From positions 62,001 to 126,000 of the forward strand of contig NZ_FUWX01000005.1 in assembly GCF_900167275.1 (NCBI RefSeq): a stretch of 64,000 nucleotides of DNA, in the 5' to 3' direction. The stretch is from Cetobacterium ceti. Lineage in GTDB: Bacteria > Fusobacteriota > Fusobacteriia > Fusobacteriales > Fusobacteriaceae. The first letter of the stretch is position 1, and the number at the start of each line of letters is the position of its first letter. The notes beneath the pieces are model-generated. The model was not told where the DNA came from, searched no databases, and saw only the letters and a program-made list of their open reading frames with translations. Shown one piece after another: positions 7,954 through 17,696 of the stretch. The position numbers and the translations under genes were made by a program.

Positions 7954-8649
7954 TTAATCTCTTGAGTTTCCACTTCCACCAAATAATCTTAAAACAAATA
8001 TAAATAAGTTTATAAAATCTAAATATAGTGTTAATGCTCCCATTACTCCCAATTTATCAACCATCTCTTCATCACCATCGGCAAGTTCATAGGCCATATT
8101 TTTTATTCTATTTACATCAAAAGCTATTAATGCAGAAAATAAAACAACTCCTATGACAGAAACCATCCAGAAAAACACAGGAGCTTTTATGAAAATATTT
8201 ATTACAGATAAAATAACTAAAGTTATTAAAGCTCCAAATAAAATTCTACTATATTTACTTAAATCCTCACTAGTAGTATATCCATAAATAGCTATAACTA
8301 AAAACATTAGTGATGTTACTCCTAAGGCATAAATTAAAATTTGGATTGGAAAAATCAAAGTAAATATTGAAAATACAAATCCATTTAATAAAGCATACCC
8401 AAAAAACATAAGCCTTGCCATCCCTAAAGATATTTTATTTATAGCAAAACTCAAAATCATTACAACAGCAAATTCTCCTATTATAAGGGGCCAATAATAT
8501 CTTTGAATACTATAAAGTAATTCTGTATTATTTGTTAATAAAATATATGTAGGTACCCCTGCTGTTATAAGTAAACCTACGAACATGTAAAGAAACGAAT
8601 TTCTTAACAAGTTATTTGTTGTTGATACATTCATCGATGTGTATCCCAT
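7954..8649 (-). CDS. Bax inhibitor-1 (BI-1/YccA) family membrane protein
   Basis: A 231-residue protein with about seven hydrophobic helices and the conserved C-terminal segment GALTLYLDFINLFIFVLRLF, whose acidic residues form the proton or calcium-leak site in BI-1 homologues such as YetJ. The bacterial role is poorly defined; YccA-type members interact with the FtsH protease and YetJ-type members leak calcium. The start MGYTSMNVS (ATG at 8649) has AGGAGG at 8661-8656 and is preferred over an upstream in-frame start at 8709. It is divergent from the CtlX-like gene. Confidence 0.87.
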   Translation of the reverse strand: MGYTSMNVSTTNNLLRNSFLYMFVGLLITAGVPTYILLTNNTELLYSIQRYYWPLIIGEFAVVMILSFAINKISLGMARLMFFGYALLNGFVFSIFTLIFPIQILIYALGVTSLMFLVIAIYGYTTSEDLSKYSRILFGALITLVILSVINIFIKAPVFFWMVSVIGVVLFSALIAFDVNRIKNMAYELADGDEEMVDKLGVMGALTLYLDFINLFIFVLRLFGGSGNSRD

Positions 8650-8776
8650 GTTAAACCTCCTATAGTTTATTAATTTTCCATAGTTATATTTTACCTTAAA
8701 ACTCTTCACATTTAAAGGATTCTATGTTAATTTACTTAATAGAAGTAAATAATCTTTTTTTTAGGAGGAAATTTAA

Positions 8777-9700
8777 ATGTCATCTCAATGTACAAACAAA
8801 ATTCTTATGGTTAAACCTAGCAAGTTTCATTTCAATGAAGAAACTGCTCTTAATAATTACTATCAAAAAAATGATAATAATTCTTTAAATCTTATTCAGG
8901 AAAAAGCTCTTTTAGAATTTAATCATCTTGTGGAAGCAATAAAAAAAGTTGGTGTAACTGTAATTACCCCAGAAGATACCCCAACCCCTAATACTCCAGA
9001 TAGTATTTTCCCAAATAACTGGTTTATATCAGAACCAGATGGAAAACTATTTTTATGTCCTATGTTTGCAGAAAACAGAAGACTTGAAAGAATAAAATTT
9101 TTAGGAAATTTAATAGATAATATTAATTGCAAAAATATAAAATTATTAAATTTTACAAAATTTGAAAAGGAAAATCTTTTTCTTGAAGGAACAGGAGCTC
9201 TAGTATTAGATAGAGTTAATAAAATTGCCTATGGTTCCCTATCTAAAAGATGTGATAAAGAATTATTTGAAGCATTCACTAGAGAAACTGGTTACAAAAT
9301 GATTGCTTTCCATTCTTATCAAAGTATAAATTCTCAAAGATTACCAATCTATCATACAAATGTTATGATGGCTCTTTGCTCTAATTTTGCTATTTTATGT
9401 AAAGATTCCATAGATAACTTAGAAGAAAGAGAAATGGTTATAAATTCTTTAATTGAATCAGGTAAAAAAATAATTTATATAACTGAAGACCAAACTAATA
9501 ATTTTGCTGGAAATGTTATTCAAATTAAAAATAATAAAGGAGATTTATTTACTCTTATGTCTGAAAGAGCTTATAGAGCTTTTTCAGCTGAAGATATAAA
9601 AATTATAGAAGAAAATTCCACAATTATTTTTTCACCTATTCCTACTATTGAAAATTATGGTGGTGGATCTGTTAGATGTATGATCTCTGAAATTTTTTAA
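8777..9700 (+). CDS. ctlX: CtlX-type citrulline/arginine hydrolase (guanidino-group-modifying family)
   Basis: A 307-residue member of the amidinotransferase/arginine deiminase fold. Visible family segments are MVKPSKFHFNEET, PDSIFPNNWF, LEGTGALVLDR, YHTNVMMAL with the catalytic histidine region, and GGGSVRCM with the likely nucleophilic cysteine at the C terminus. These match proteins annotated as citrulline utilization hydrolase or amidinotransferase. It probably hydrolyses citrulline or a related guanidino/ureido substrate, linking to arginine catabolism; carAB, which makes carbamoyl phosphate, is convergent next door but may be coincidental. Ribosome binding site AGGAGG precedes ATG 8777. 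An 8-base-pair AT-rich hairpin (8730-8750) with a T run lies in its leader. Confidence 0.8.
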   Translation: MSSQCTNKILMVKPSKFHFNEETALNNYYQKNDNNSLNLIQEKALLEFNHLVEAIKKVGVTVITPEDTPTPNTPDSIFPNNWFISEPDGKLFLCPMFAENRRLERIKFLGNLIDNINCKNIKLLNFTKFEKENLFLEGTGALVLDRVNKIAYGSLSKRCDKELFEAFTRETGYKMIAFHSYQSINSQRLPIYHTNVMMALCSNFAILCKDSIDNLEEREMVINSLIESGKKIIYITEDQTNNFAGNVIQIKNNKGDLFTLMSERAYRAFSAEDIKIIEENSTIIFSPIPTIENYGGGSVRCMISEIF

Positions 9701-9705
9701 ATAAG

Positions 9706-9745
9706 AAAAAACCCCTAGATTAAAAATCTAGGGGTCTTTATTTTT
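9706..9745. terminator. Bidirectional terminator between ctlX and carB
   Basis: Perfect 10-base-pair stem ACCCCTAGAT/ATCTAGGGGT (9711-9720 with 9726-9735). T-rich tracts follow on the plus side (CTTTATTTTT) and a run of T follows on the minus side, so it can end both convergent transcripts. Confidence 0.93.
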
Positions 9746-12700
9746 ATTTTATTTTACTTACATCAAATACTTCTAAATCTTTTTTATCCATTCCTAAAGT
9801 TTGAGTTTTTATAATTGCATTTAAAGTATCTAAAGATGTTAATACTTCAACTCCATATTCAATAGCTGTTCTTCTTATTCTAAATCCATCTCTTTGGGCA
9901 TCATTTGCCTTTGTAGGTGTATTTATAAGTAAAGATACATCTCTATTTTTAAGAATATCTAAAATATTAGGAGAAGCTTCTGTCATCTTTTTAACTGTCA
10001 TAGCTTTAATTCCTTTTTCTTCTAAATATTTAGCTGTTCCCTCTGTGGCAAATAATTCACACTCTAAATTAACTAAAGCCTTTGCCATTGGTAAGAATTC
10101 ATCTTTATCTTTATCTCTAATTGTTAATAATATTTTTTTATTTTTAACTTCCTTAACTCTTCCACCAGCTAATAATCCCTTATAAACTGCTTCTTCAAAT
10201 GTATTTCCAATTCCTAAAACTTCCCCTGTTGACTTCATTTCAGGTCCTAATGAAACCTCTACATCTCCTAATTTCTCTGTTGAGAATACTGGAACTTTTA
10301 CTGCTACAACAGATGGTTTTTTATAAATTCCAATTCCATATCCTAAATCTTTTAATTTAGCTCCCATAATAACCTCAGTTGCAAGTCTTATTACAGGGAC
10401 ATTTGAAATCTTTGCAATATATGGAACAGTTCTTGAAGATCTTGGGTTTACTTCTATTACATATAATTCATTTTCATAGGCTATAAATTGAATATTCATC
10501 ATTCCTTTTACTTTTAAAGCCTTAGCAATTTTACTTGTAATCTCTAGTATTTTTTCCTCTGTTCCTTCATATAAGTTTTGTTGTGGATATACAGTTATTG
10601 AATCTCCAGAGTGAACTCCCGCTCTTTCTAAGTGCTCCATAACCCCAGGAATTAATATATCTTCTCCATCACAAATTGCATCTACTTCTACCTCAATACC
10701 ATTTAAATATTTATCTATTAATACTGGATTTTCAGGATCTCTTTCAAAAGAAGCTTCTAAATATTTTACAAGGTTAAATTCATCATGACAAATTTCCATT
10801 CCCTGTCCACCTAATACATACGATGGTCTTACTAAAACTGGATATTTTACTTCTTCAGCTATTTTAATTCCAGCTTCTATATTCCAAACAGCTCTTCCCT
10901 TAGGTCTTTTTATATCTAATTCTTCCATTATTTCTTCAAATTTTTCTCTATCTTCAGCAGCATCAATCATTTTAGCAGAAGTTCCTAATATCTTAACTCC
11001 TCTAGCACTTAAATCATTTGCTAATTTAATAGCTGTTTGTCCACCAAATTGTAAGACTACTCCTTCTGGATTTTCCTTTTCAATTATATTCATAACATCT
11101 TCTGTAACAAGAGGCTCAAAATATAATTTATCCGCTGTTGAGAAGTCTGTTGAAACTGTTTCTGGGTTATTGTTTATAATAATACTTTCAATTCCCATAT
11201 TTCTAAGAGTTTTAATTGAGTGCACTGTACAATAATCAAATTCAATTCCTTGTCCTATTCTTATAGGTCCTGAACCAATTACTATTACCTTTCTTCTATT
11301 ATCAACTTTTACCTCATCATATTGATCATAAGTTGAATAGAAGTAAGATGAGTTAGCTTCAAATTCTCCCGCACAAGTATCTACCATTTTATAAACTGGT
11401 TTTATATTAAATTCTTTTCTTTTATTTACAATATCCTCTTCACTTAAATTCATAAGTTGAGCAATACCCTTATCTGCAAATCCTTTTTTCTTCATATTTT
11501 TTAAGAATTTCTCATTTAAATCTCCAAGAGTCATTTTTTTCATTATTTCCTCTTGTTTAACAATCCATTCTATTTTCTCCATAAAGAATTTGTCTATTCC
11601 TGTTATCTTTTGTAATTTTTCCTTTACATAACCTCTTCTTAACATTTCTGCTACTATAAAGATTCTTTCATCATCTGGTTTAACAACCATATTCTTTAAT
11701 TCTTCCATAGTCATCTTTCTTGCAGATGGATGTTCTAGGTTATATCTTCCAATTTCAAGAGATCTTAATCCCTTTAAGAAAGCAGCTTCAAAGTTATTTC
11801 CAATTGCCATAACTTCCCCTGTTGCCATCATTTTTGTTCCTAATCTTTTATTTGCCTTTTTAAATTTATCAAATGGCCACTTAGGAATTTTTACAACTAT
11901 ATAGTCTAAAGCTGGTTCAAAACAAGCATATGTTTTTCCTGTTACTTCATTTATAACTTCATCTAATGTATATCCTAATGATAATCTTGTTGCAACTCTA
12001 GCTATTGGGTATCCTGTTGCCTTAGAAGCAAGGGCAGATGATCTTGATACTCTTGGATTTATTTCTATAATTGCATATTCAAAGGATTTAGCATTTAAGG
12101 CAAACTGTACGTTACATCCCCCTACTACTCCAATTTCATTTATAATCTTTATAGCTGAAGTTCTTAACATTTGATATTCTCTATCTGATAGAGTTTGAGA
12201 TGGAGCAACTACTATAGAATCCCCTGTATGTATTCCAACTGGATCAATATTTTCCATATTACAAACTGTTATACAGTTTCCATCCTTATCTCTTATTACT
12301 TCGTACTCTACTTCTTTCCAACCTAATATTGATTTTTCTATTAGAACTTGTCCAACTCTTGAAAGTTTTAATCCCTTTAATAAAATTTCTTCAAGTTCCT
12401 GTGGATCATTTGCAATACCTCCACCTGTTCCTCCTAGAGTATAAGCTGGTCTTACTACAACTGGATATCCTATTTCTTTTGCAACTTGGAATCCATGATC
12501 TAAACTTTCAACTATTTCACTTTTTATAGTTGGTTCTCCTATTTTTTCCATTGCTTCTCTAAATAGTTCTCTATCCTCTCCTCTTTTTATAGATTCAATA
12601 GATGTTCCTATTACTTTTACACCATATTTTTCTAAGATTCCCTTATCACTAAGTTCCACAGCCATATTAAGTGCTGTTTGTCCACCCATTCCAGCTAAAA

Positions 12701-12953
12701 TTGAATCTGGTCTTTCCTTAGCAATTATTTTTTCCACATATTCTGCTGTAATTGGTTCTATATATATTCTATCGGCTACTGCCTTATCTGTCATTATAGT
12801 TGCAGGGTTAGAGTTTATTAAAACAACCTCTATTCCCTCTTTTTTTAAAGTTTCACAAGCTTGAGTCCCTGAATAATCAAACTCTGCTGCTTGTCCTATT
12901 ATAATTGGTCCTGATCCTATTACTAAAGTTTTCTTAATTGATCTATCTAACAT
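9744..12953 (-). CDS. carB: Carbamoyl-phosphate synthase large subunit
   Basis: The 1069-residue synthetase makes carbamoyl phosphate from bicarbonate, ATP and ammonia delivered by CarA, feeding pyrimidine and arginine synthesis. It has the usual internal duplication: each half starts with a GSGPIIIGQ or GSGPIRIGQ loop and carries an ATP-grasp domain ([12 protein letters not shown] in the first half, [11 protein letters not shown] in the second). The last 130 residues form the allosteric MGS-like domain ([28 protein letters not shown]). Length is normal. It overlaps the end of carA by 11 bases. The binding of UMP or ornithine by the MGS domain cannot be predicted. Confidence 0.98.
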   Translation of the reverse strand: MLDRSIKKTLVIGSGPIIIGQAAEFDYSGTQACETLKKEGIEVVLINSNPATIMTDKAVADRIYIEPITAEYVEKIIAKERPDSILAGMGGQTALNMAVELSDKGILEKYGVKVIGTSIESIKRGEDRELFREAMEKIGEPTIKSEIVESLDHGFQVAKEIGYPVVVRPAYTLGGTGGGIANDPQELEEILLKGLKLSRVGQVLIEKSILGWKEVEYEVIRDKDGNCITVCNMENIDPVGIHTGDSIVVAPSQTLSDREYQMLRTSAIKIINEIGVVGGCNVQFALNAKSFEYAIIEINPRVSRSSALASKATGYPIARVATRLSLGYTLDEVINEVTGKTYACFEPALDYIVVKIPKWPFDKFKKANKRLGTKMMATGEVMAIGNNFEAAFLKGLRSLEIGRYNLEHPSARKMTMEELKNMVVKPDDERIFIVAEMLRRGYVKEKLQKITGIDKFFMEKIEWIVKQEEIMKKMTLGDLNEKFLKNMKKKGFADKGIAQLMNLSEEDIVNKRKEFNIKPVYKMVDTCAGEFEANSSYFYSTYDQYDEVKVDNRRKVIVIGSGPIRIGQGIEFDYCTVHSIKTLRNMGIESIIINNNPETVSTDFSTADKLYFEPLVTEDVMNIIEKENPEGVVLQFGGQTAIKLANDLSARGVKILGTSAKMIDAAEDREKFEEIMEELDIKRPKGRAVWNIEAGIKIAEEVKYPVLVRPSYVLGGQGMEICHDEFNLVKYLEASFERDPENPVLIDKYLNGIEVEVDAICDGEDILIPGVMEHLERAGVHSGDSITVYPQQNLYEGTEEKILEITSKIAKALKVKGMMNIQFIAYENELYVIEVNPRSSRTVPYIAKISNVPVIRLATEVIMGAKLKDLGYGIGIYKKPSVVAVKVPVFSTEKLGDVEVSLGPEMKSTGEVLGIGNTFEEAVYKGLLAGGRVKEVKNKKILLTIRDKDKDEFLPMAKALVNLECELFATEGTAKYLEEKGIKAMTVKKMTEASPNILDILKNRDVSLLINTPTKANDAQRDGFRIRRTAIEYGVEVLTSLDTLNAIIKTQTLGMDKKDLEVFDVSKIK

Positions 12954-14013
12954 TTGTTGCCTCCCCTTTTAACACTTGTAAAAAATCATCAAATAGATAT
13001 TCTGAATCTGATGGTCCTGGCCATGCCTCTGGATGGTACTGAACACACATAATTCTTAAGTCATCACTTTTCATTCCCTCTATGGAATTATCATTTAAAT
13101 TAACATGGGTAACTCTCATCACTTCTGGTACTTTATCTACAACATAACCGTGATTTTGAGATGTTATATATATTTTATTTCTATCTAAATCTTTAACTGG
13201 ATGGTTACAACCTCTATGTCCATATTTTAATTTAGTAGTAGTTCCACCAAGTGCCCAAGCAAGTAATTGATGTCCTAAACAAATTCCAACTATTGGCATT
13301 TTCCCAACTAATTTTTTAATTTCATCAATTACATTTCCTAATTCAGCTGGATCTCCAGGTCCATTTGATAAGAAAATTCCGTCTAAATTATATTTAGCCA
13401 TTTCCTCTGCACTTGTATTCCATGGAAATACAACCATATGACAATCTCTTTTTTCAAAGTTTCTTAAAATGTTTCTTTTAACTCCAAAATCCATAACTCC
13501 AATTCTTAATCCATTTCCTGGAATTTCATAAGTTTCTTTTGTACTTACAATTTCAACAGCATCTTTATTTGAGAAACCATCAAATAATTCTCTTATTTCC
13601 TTTTGAGTTAATTCCTTAGAAGTTATTAGAGCTTTCATAGCTCCCTCTTCTCTTATTACCTTTGTCAAATATCTTGTATCTACTCCTTTAAAAGCTACAA
13701 CATTATGTTGTCTTAAAAATCCATCTAATGTCATTTCACATCTAAAGTTATTTGGTAATTTTGCATCCTCTTTTATAATAAATCCTTTTACTTTAACTCC
13801 ATCAGACTCTAAGTCTTCTAAATTTATTCCATAGTTTCCTATCATAGGATAGGTCATAACTACTATCTGTCCATGATATGAAGGATCTGTAAGTAACTCT
13901 TGGTATCCTGTCATTCCAGTATTAAATACTAACTCTCCAACAGTCTCTCCAAGCTCTCCAAATATTTTACCTTCAAATATCATTCCGTTTTCAAGAATTA
14001 ACTTACCTTTCAT
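12943..14013 (-). CDS. carA: Carbamoyl-phosphate synthase small (glutamine amidotransferase) subunit
   Basis: A 356-residue class I glutamine amidotransferase that passes ammonia to CarB. The N-terminal CarA domain includes [15 protein letters not shown]. The C-terminal amidotransferase domain has [10 protein letters not shown] with the catalytic cysteine, SQNHGYVVD, and [11 protein letters not shown] with the catalytic His and Glu. ATG at 14013 follows GGGAGGA. The gene is preceded by a leader ORF and terminator (14038-14190), so carAB expression is probably set by attenuation. Confidence 0.98.
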   Translation of the reverse strand: MKGKLILENGMIFEGKIFGELGETVGELVFNTGMTGYQELLTDPSYHGQIVVMTYPMIGNYGINLEDLESDGVKVKGFIIKEDAKLPNNFRCEMTLDGFLRQHNVVAFKGVDTRYLTKVIREEGAMKALITSKELTQKEIRELFDGFSNKDAVEIVSTKETYEIPGNGLRIGVMDFGVKRNILRNFEKRDCHMVVFPWNTSAEEMAKYNLDGIFLSNGPGDPAELGNVIDEIKKLVGKMPIVGICLGHQLLAWALGGTTTKLKYGHRGCNHPVKDLDRNKIYITSQNHGYVVDKVPEVMRVTHVNLNDNSIEGMKSDDLRIMCVQYHPEAWPGPSDSEYLFDDFLQVLKGEATNVR

Positions 14014-14037
14014 TTATTCCTCCCAATCTTTTTACAT

Positions 14038-14070
14038 AAAAAAAGGAATATGAAATAAATATCATATCCC
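14038..14070 (-). terminator. Intrinsic terminator (attenuator) in the carA leader
   Basis: On the minus strand GGGATATGA (14070-14062) pairs with TCATATTCC (14053-14045) through nine pairs including one G-U, with an 8-base loop. Seven T follow (14044-14038). It lies 25 bases before carA and within the carAB transcript. The leader stop codon TGA (14064-14062) is in the ascending arm. Confidence 0.85.
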
Positions 14071-14190
14071 TAAATAATTACAAATATCAAATTCAAAAAG
14101 CAAAAATGCAAATATATTTTTAAAAATAGAAGTGATAAAAATAAATAGATTTTTCTTAAATTTCCTAATTACAGACCTAAACCTTTTCAT
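14062..14190 (-). CDS. PyrL-like leader peptide of carAB (42 codons)
   Basis: The ORF starts with ATG at 14190, nine bases after AAGGAG (14205-14200), and ends with TGA at 14062 inside the terminator stem. The peptide begins MKRFRSVIRKFKKN, with seven basic residues in fourteen, and continues as a Phe/Ile/Leu-rich stretch because the RNA is U-rich. Its design parallels the pyrB leader ORF in this window in length, basic N terminus, U-rich second half and stop codon inside the terminator. The peptides share no obvious longer sequence identity, which suggests that selection acts on RNA composition and ribosome position. Confidence 0.8.
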   Translation of the reverse strand: MKRFRSVIRKFKKNLFIFITSIFKNIFAFLLFEFDICNYLGI

Positions 14191-14224
14191 GTAAAATCAC
14201 TCCTTTTCTTAATTTCTAGGAAGG

Positions 14225-14253
14225 ATTATATCTTTTATTGAGCATAATGTCAA
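14225..14253 (-). promoter_or_regulatory. Consensus promoter of the carAB leader transcript
   Basis: Perfect sigma-70 type boxes on the minus strand: TTGACA (14253-14248), a 17-base spacer and TATAAT (14230-14225). Transcription should start near 14218, about 28 bases before the leader ORF, the same distance as in the pyrB leader. A perfect promoter fits a gene set controlled after initiation. Confidence 0.88.
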
Positions 14254-14284
14254 CTTTTTTTTATTTTTTTATTAATTTTTAATC

Positions 14285-14313
14285 TTGAAATAATACAATT
14301 TAAATAGTAATAT
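14285..14313 (+). promoter_or_regulatory. Likely promoter of the GrdX/EAL-like gene pair
   Basis: TTGAAA (14285-14290), a 17-base spacer and TAATAT (14308-14313), 34 bases before the GrdX-like start codon, in the divergent gap with carA. Confidence 0.55.
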
Positions 14314-14347
14314 AAATAGTGGTAAAAGTATAGGAGGTGGTATTATC

Positions 14348-14731
14348 ATGAAATATATTATTATTACTAATAATCATAAAGTTTTTAATTTTTACAAGGA
14401 AACAGATGAGGTTTTTTACTTAGATAAACAAAATTTACAAAATGTTTTAAATACAGTTCAAGAAAATATTCATCAGGGACACAATCTTTTAAGTGATCCT
14501 ATTTTATACAACTTAGAAAATTCAAAAAACCCCTTTAAATCAATTTTAATTTCAAAGGAACGATTTTTAGATAACTCATCCTCAGAAGAAATGATCGAGG
14601 GAGCTATACATATTTCCAAAAAAATCCATCCATTAGATGTGGATTCCTTAAATGAAGAAATCCTAGAGGAGTTCAGATTTATAGACCTTAATCTTTTAAC
14701 TGATAGCATAAAACAACTACATCACAAATAA
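14348..14731 (+). CDS. GrdX family protein
   Basis: A 127-residue cytoplasmic protein. The N terminus MKYIIITNNHKV and the segment IHQGHNLLSDPI...PFKSILISKE match GrdX, a small protein of unknown function first named from glycine reductase operons of Clostridia. No glycine, sarcosine or betaine reductase gene is nearby, so this copy is an orphan. It is followed after 13 bases by a degenerate EAL-domain gene, probably in one operon. The start has a strong AGGAGG. Function not known. Confidence 0.7.
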   Translation: MKYIIITNNHKVFNFYKETDEVFYLDKQNLQNVLNTVQENIHQGHNLLSDPILYNLENSKNPFKSILISKERFLDNSSSEEMIEGAIHISKKIHPLDVDSLNEEILEEFRFIDLNLLTDSIKQLHHK

Positions 14732-14744
14732 TCTAGGGGGATTA

Positions 14745-15392
14745 ATGGTAGCAGAAACACAACATTACTTTAAAAAAGTTATCGAAAAAATTAAATTTAA
14801 TTTTATTCCTGTTATAGACACAGAAAATAATTCTATTTTTGGTTATAAAATTATTAAAGATTTTTCAGATCTTGGTTTTGAAGATAAAGACGAAATGTAT
14901 CAAATGGCTTATGATGAGGGATTTTTTGAGTTTTTTGTTTTAAAACTTCAAGAAAAAGCATATAAGTTAGCTTTAGAAAAAGGACTTAACAATAAAAAGT
15001 TATTTTATACTCTAAGAGTTAATTTTGTTAAAGATATGGATTTCTTTTTTAGAAGTATTGAAAGTTTAGTCAATAAATTTAACTTATCGTATGAACAATT
15101 AATATTTGAAATTAAAGGTATTTCCAATTGGCAACAATTTTCAGAAGTGATGGATTATATCGACGAAGGATATGAATGCCTTATAAAAGAGAATAACACT
15201 TATCCTTTAAATTTTCAAATGATTGATTTAGTTGAGCCTAATCTTATTGAAATAAAAAATTTAGACACCTTAAAGCTTTTAAAAAAATCTTTAAGTATTC
15301 ATAGTAAAATTTTATATAAGCAACCTAAAAAAGGAAAACATTCAATTAATTATCTTCATAATTTAGGTATCAACTATATATATGAATATTAA
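14745..15392 (+). CDS. Degenerate EAL-domain-like protein (probably non-catalytic)
   Basis: A 215-residue protein with the layout of an EAL (cyclic-di-GMP phosphodiesterase) domain. FNFIPVIDTENNSIFGYKII (18-37) corresponds to the FQPIVD...GYEAL start, LRVNFVKDMDF (90-100) to the VNLS segment, and QLIFEIKGI (118-126) to the LEITE segment. The catalytic EAL glutamate is replaced (Y34-K35-I36), the second Glu of LEITE is missing, and no DDFG motif is present, so metal-dependent hydrolysis is unlikely. It could bind a nucleotide or a partner. It forms a pair with the GrdX-like gene. The EAL assignment is by eye and needs profile support. Confidence 0.55.
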   Translation: MVAETQHYFKKVIEKIKFNFIPVIDTENNSIFGYKIIKDFSDLGFEDKDEMYQMAYDEGFFEFFVLKLQEKAYKLALEKGLNNKKLFYTLRVNFVKDMDFFFRSIESLVNKFNLSYEQLIFEIKGISNWQQFSEVMDYIDEGYECLIKENNTYPLNFQMIDLVEPNLIEIKNLDTLKLLKKSLSIHSKILYKQPKKGKHSINYLHNLGINYIYEY

Positions 15393-15394
15393 AA

Positions 15395-15425
15395 AAGCCC
15401 TAGATTTTATTCTAGGACTTTTTAT
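15395..15425. terminator. Bidirectional terminator between the EAL-like gene and pcp
   Basis: CCTAGA/TCTAGG stem (15399-15404 with 15411-15416), extended past one mismatch by AAG/CTT, with T5 on the plus side and T6 on the minus side. Confidence 0.85.
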
Positions 15426-15430
15426 TTATA

Positions 15431-16072
15431 TTAAAATTCAGTTCCACCTACTGCTTTTATATCCTTTTCATTTTCTCCTAAAGCTTCTATAGCAATTTCT
15501 AAAGCTTTTGTAATTCTAGATTTCTCCATATATGGCACATTTTTTTTATCTACAACTTGTTCTGGTATATATGGCACATGAATAAATCCACCTTTTTTTG
15601 CAAGGTTATTCTTTGTAATATGATACATAATAGAATACATTATATGATTACATACAAAAGTTCCTGCTGTATTAGAAACAGAGGCAGGTATTCCCTCTTT
15701 TTTCATAGCTTCAACCATGGCTTTTATAGGTAAATTTGTAAAATACGCATTTTCTCCATCTTCATATATTTTTACATCTATAGGTTGAGCACCATCATTA
15801 TCTTTTATTCTGGCATCATCTATATTTATAGCTACTCTTTCTGGAGTTATATCATATCTTCCTCCAGCTTGACCTATGGCGATTATCACATCGGGATTGC
15901 ATGCCTTTGCTCCCTCTACTAAAACCTCTGTTGCCTTATGAAAAACCGTAGGTATTTCTAATTTTATAATTTCAATTTCACCTATTCTATCCTTCATTCC
16001 TTTTACCGCTTCCCATGCTGGATTAATTTTTTCTCCTCCAAATGGGTCAAATCCTGTTATTAGTACTCTCAT
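15431..16072 (-). CDS. pcp: Pyroglutamyl-peptidase I (pyrrolidone-carboxylate peptidase)
   Basis: A 213-residue cytosolic cysteine peptidase (family C15) that removes N-terminal pyroglutamate from peptides. The start [20 protein letters not shown] is the family signature. [15 protein letters not shown] carries the catalytic-triad glutamate region, [12 protein letters not shown] the catalytic cysteine and [12 protein letters not shown] the histidine. It is the last gene of a three-gene set with two permease-like proteins, suggesting uptake and cleavage of pyroglutamyl compounds. Confidence 0.96.
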   Translation of the reverse strand: MRVLITGFDPFGGEKINPAWEAVKGMKDRIGEIEIIKLEIPTVFHKATEVLVEGAKACNPDVIIAIGQAGGRYDITPERVAINIDDARIKDNDGAQPIDVKIYEDGENAYFTNLPIKAMVEAMKKEGIPASVSNTAGTFVCNHIMYSIMYHITKNNLAKKGGFIHVPYIPEQVVDKKNVPYMEKSRITKALEIAIEALGENEKDIKAVGGTEF

Positions 16073-16084
16073 TTTGTCTCCTCC

Positions 16085-16990
16085 TTAAAATGCCATAAAA
16101 TACATTAATGCAATTTGTGAAATTAACATTAAAATTGAAACTGGCAACTGTGCTTTCATTACTCCATTTTTATCCTTCATTTCTAAAATTGTAGCAGAAA
16201 CTATATTAAAATTTGCTGCCATAGGTGTCATAAGTGTTCCACAATAACCTGAAGTAAGACCTAATAATCCTACTACCGCTGGATTTCCACCAGCTCCAAT
16301 AACAAATGGAATTCCTATTCCTGCTGTTATAACTGCAAAGGCTGCAAAAGCATTTCCCATAACCATTGTAAATAATGCCATGGCTACACAGTAAATAATT
16401 ACACCTACTAATTTATTTCCCTCTGGAACAATACCACCCATAATTTGAGCCACTACATCTCCAACTCCAGCTTTTGCAAAAAGAGCTCCTAAAGCTCCTA
16501 AAAGTTGTGGTAAAATTACTGCTGCTCCCATTTGTTGTAATAGTCTTGAACTATCATAAGGAATATATTTAACCTCTTCCTTTGTATATATCATAGTTAA
16601 AATCAATGCTGCTAAAGCACCTATTCCTAAACCTGCAAGACCTCCTAAATCTGTAAATTGAGCCACTGAAAAGGCTACTACACCTATACTTAAAGCTGGA
16701 ATAAATATTTTATTTCCTATTATTGCACTTTTCTTTTCTCTATATTCATCACTGGCATTCACTTGTGTTCCAAAACTAACCTGCTTAGTAACTGTGAGAC
16801 CTCCCATTACAAATAAAAGACCTCCTACTAAGGCTGGGTTCATATATGGACCAAATATGAAAATAACTCCAAATATAATCCAAAAGGCAGCTGTTCCAAC
16901 TCTTTTTGGATGTTTCTCATCTAAATAAGCATAAACTCCTGTTATTAGAGCTATAAGCCCAGCAACTATGTACATTAACTCTAGTATCAT
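16085..16990 (-). CDS. DUF979 family membrane protein
   Basis: A 301-residue polytopic inner-membrane protein. The N terminus has two helices (LMYIVAGLIALITGVYAY and an AFWIIFGVIFIFG segment), with many glycine-rich helices after it and a conserved-looking TSGYCGTLMTPMAANFN loop near the C terminus. DUF979 genes occur next to DUF969 genes and pcp or 5-oxoprolinase genes in other bacteria, from which a role in 5-oxoproline or pyroglutamyl-peptide transport has been proposed. It begins eight bases after the DUF969 gene ends. Confidence 0.8.
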   Translation of the reverse strand: MILELMYIVAGLIALITGVYAYLDEKHPKRVGTAAFWIIFGVIFIFGPYMNPALVGGLLFVMGGLTVTKQVSFGTQVNASDEYREKKSAIIGNKIFIPALSIGVVAFSVAQFTDLGGLAGLGIGALAALILTMIYTKEEVKYIPYDSSRLLQQMGAAVILPQLLGALGALFAKAGVGDVVAQIMGGIVPEGNKLVGVIIYCVAMALFTMVMGNAFAAFAVITAGIGIPFVIGAGGNPAVVGLLGLTSGYCGTLMTPMAANFNIVSATILEMKDKNGVMKAQLPVSILMLISQIALMYFMAF

Positions 16991-16998
16991 TTTTCCCC

Positions 16999-17664
16999 CT
17001 ATTTTTTCCCATTTATTTTTTCTAATTTTTTATCCAATAAATAATTTTGAATTATTGAATAAATAACAGCTAAAATTCCCACAGGTATAGCTACTTTAGA
17101 AATTGAATAAGCATCTACATTTATTCCAGCTTCTTTTAAAGTTCCCATTATTAAAAGTACTCCTGGTGAAGCTATAAATATATTTTGTCCAAAGAAATTT
17201 CCATAATTCTCAACTGCATTTGAAATTCCCTTAATTTTTTCATCACTCATTTCATTTAACTCATGCTTTTTCTCCGCAGCACCTTTTACCATAGGATAAA
17301 TAAGAGGTCTTATAAATTGTACATGTCCTTGAATTCTAATAGAAAATGCAGATGCTATTGTTCTTATGATTACATAGGCAGATAAAACCTTACCTCCTGT
17401 AGCACCATCTAATTTTGAAATAGCTTTTGTAGCACTTTCTCTTAAACCATTTCTTTCTAATATTCCAACAACTGCCAAAGTCAATAAAAACATAGACATA
17501 TATCTTGACTGTACAAAGGCATTTCCTAAAGTACTTAAAATTTGCATAACATCCATTCCAGAAACTATTCCTGTTATAAATCCAGCTACTAAAACAATTG
17601 CAATTGTATCTAGTTTAAGTGTGAAACCAAGTACAATTATCACAATTCCAATCAATTTGATCAT
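16999..17664 (-). CDS. DUF969 family membrane protein
   Basis: A 221-residue protein with about six hydrophobic helices. It starts MIKLIGIVIIVLGFTLKLD and contains FVQSRYMSMFLLTLAVVGIL and GHVQFIRPLIYPMVKGAAEK. It is the first gene of the DUF969-DUF979-pcp set, and the two membrane proteins probably form one carrier. ATG at 17664 is chosen over a TTG at 17676 because GGAGGG (17674-17669) lies at correct spacing from the ATG. Confidence 0.8.
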   Translation of the reverse strand: MIKLIGIVIIVLGFTLKLDTIAIVLVAGFITGIVSGMDVMQILSTLGNAFVQSRYMSMFLLTLAVVGILERNGLRESATKAISKLDGATGGKVLSAYVIIRTIASAFSIRIQGHVQFIRPLIYPMVKGAAEKKHELNEMSDEKIKGISNAVENYGNFFGQNIFIASPGVLLIMGTLKEAGINVDAYSISKVAIPVGILAVIYSIIQNYLLDKKLEKINGKK

Positions 17665-17696
17665 TTTTCCCTCCAAAACAAAAATTATTATAGAAT

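Noticed and set aside
8730-8762. AT-rich hairpin with T run before the CtlX-type gene as an attenuator or riboswitch
   Set aside because: The 8-base-pair stem has few G-C pairs and is separated from the T run; there is no leader ORF or known aptamer, so it is too weak to call.
12943-14013. Arginine-repressor site upstream of carA
   Set aside because: No ARG-box-like pair of palindromes was found around the carA promoter; the attenuator explains the leader better.
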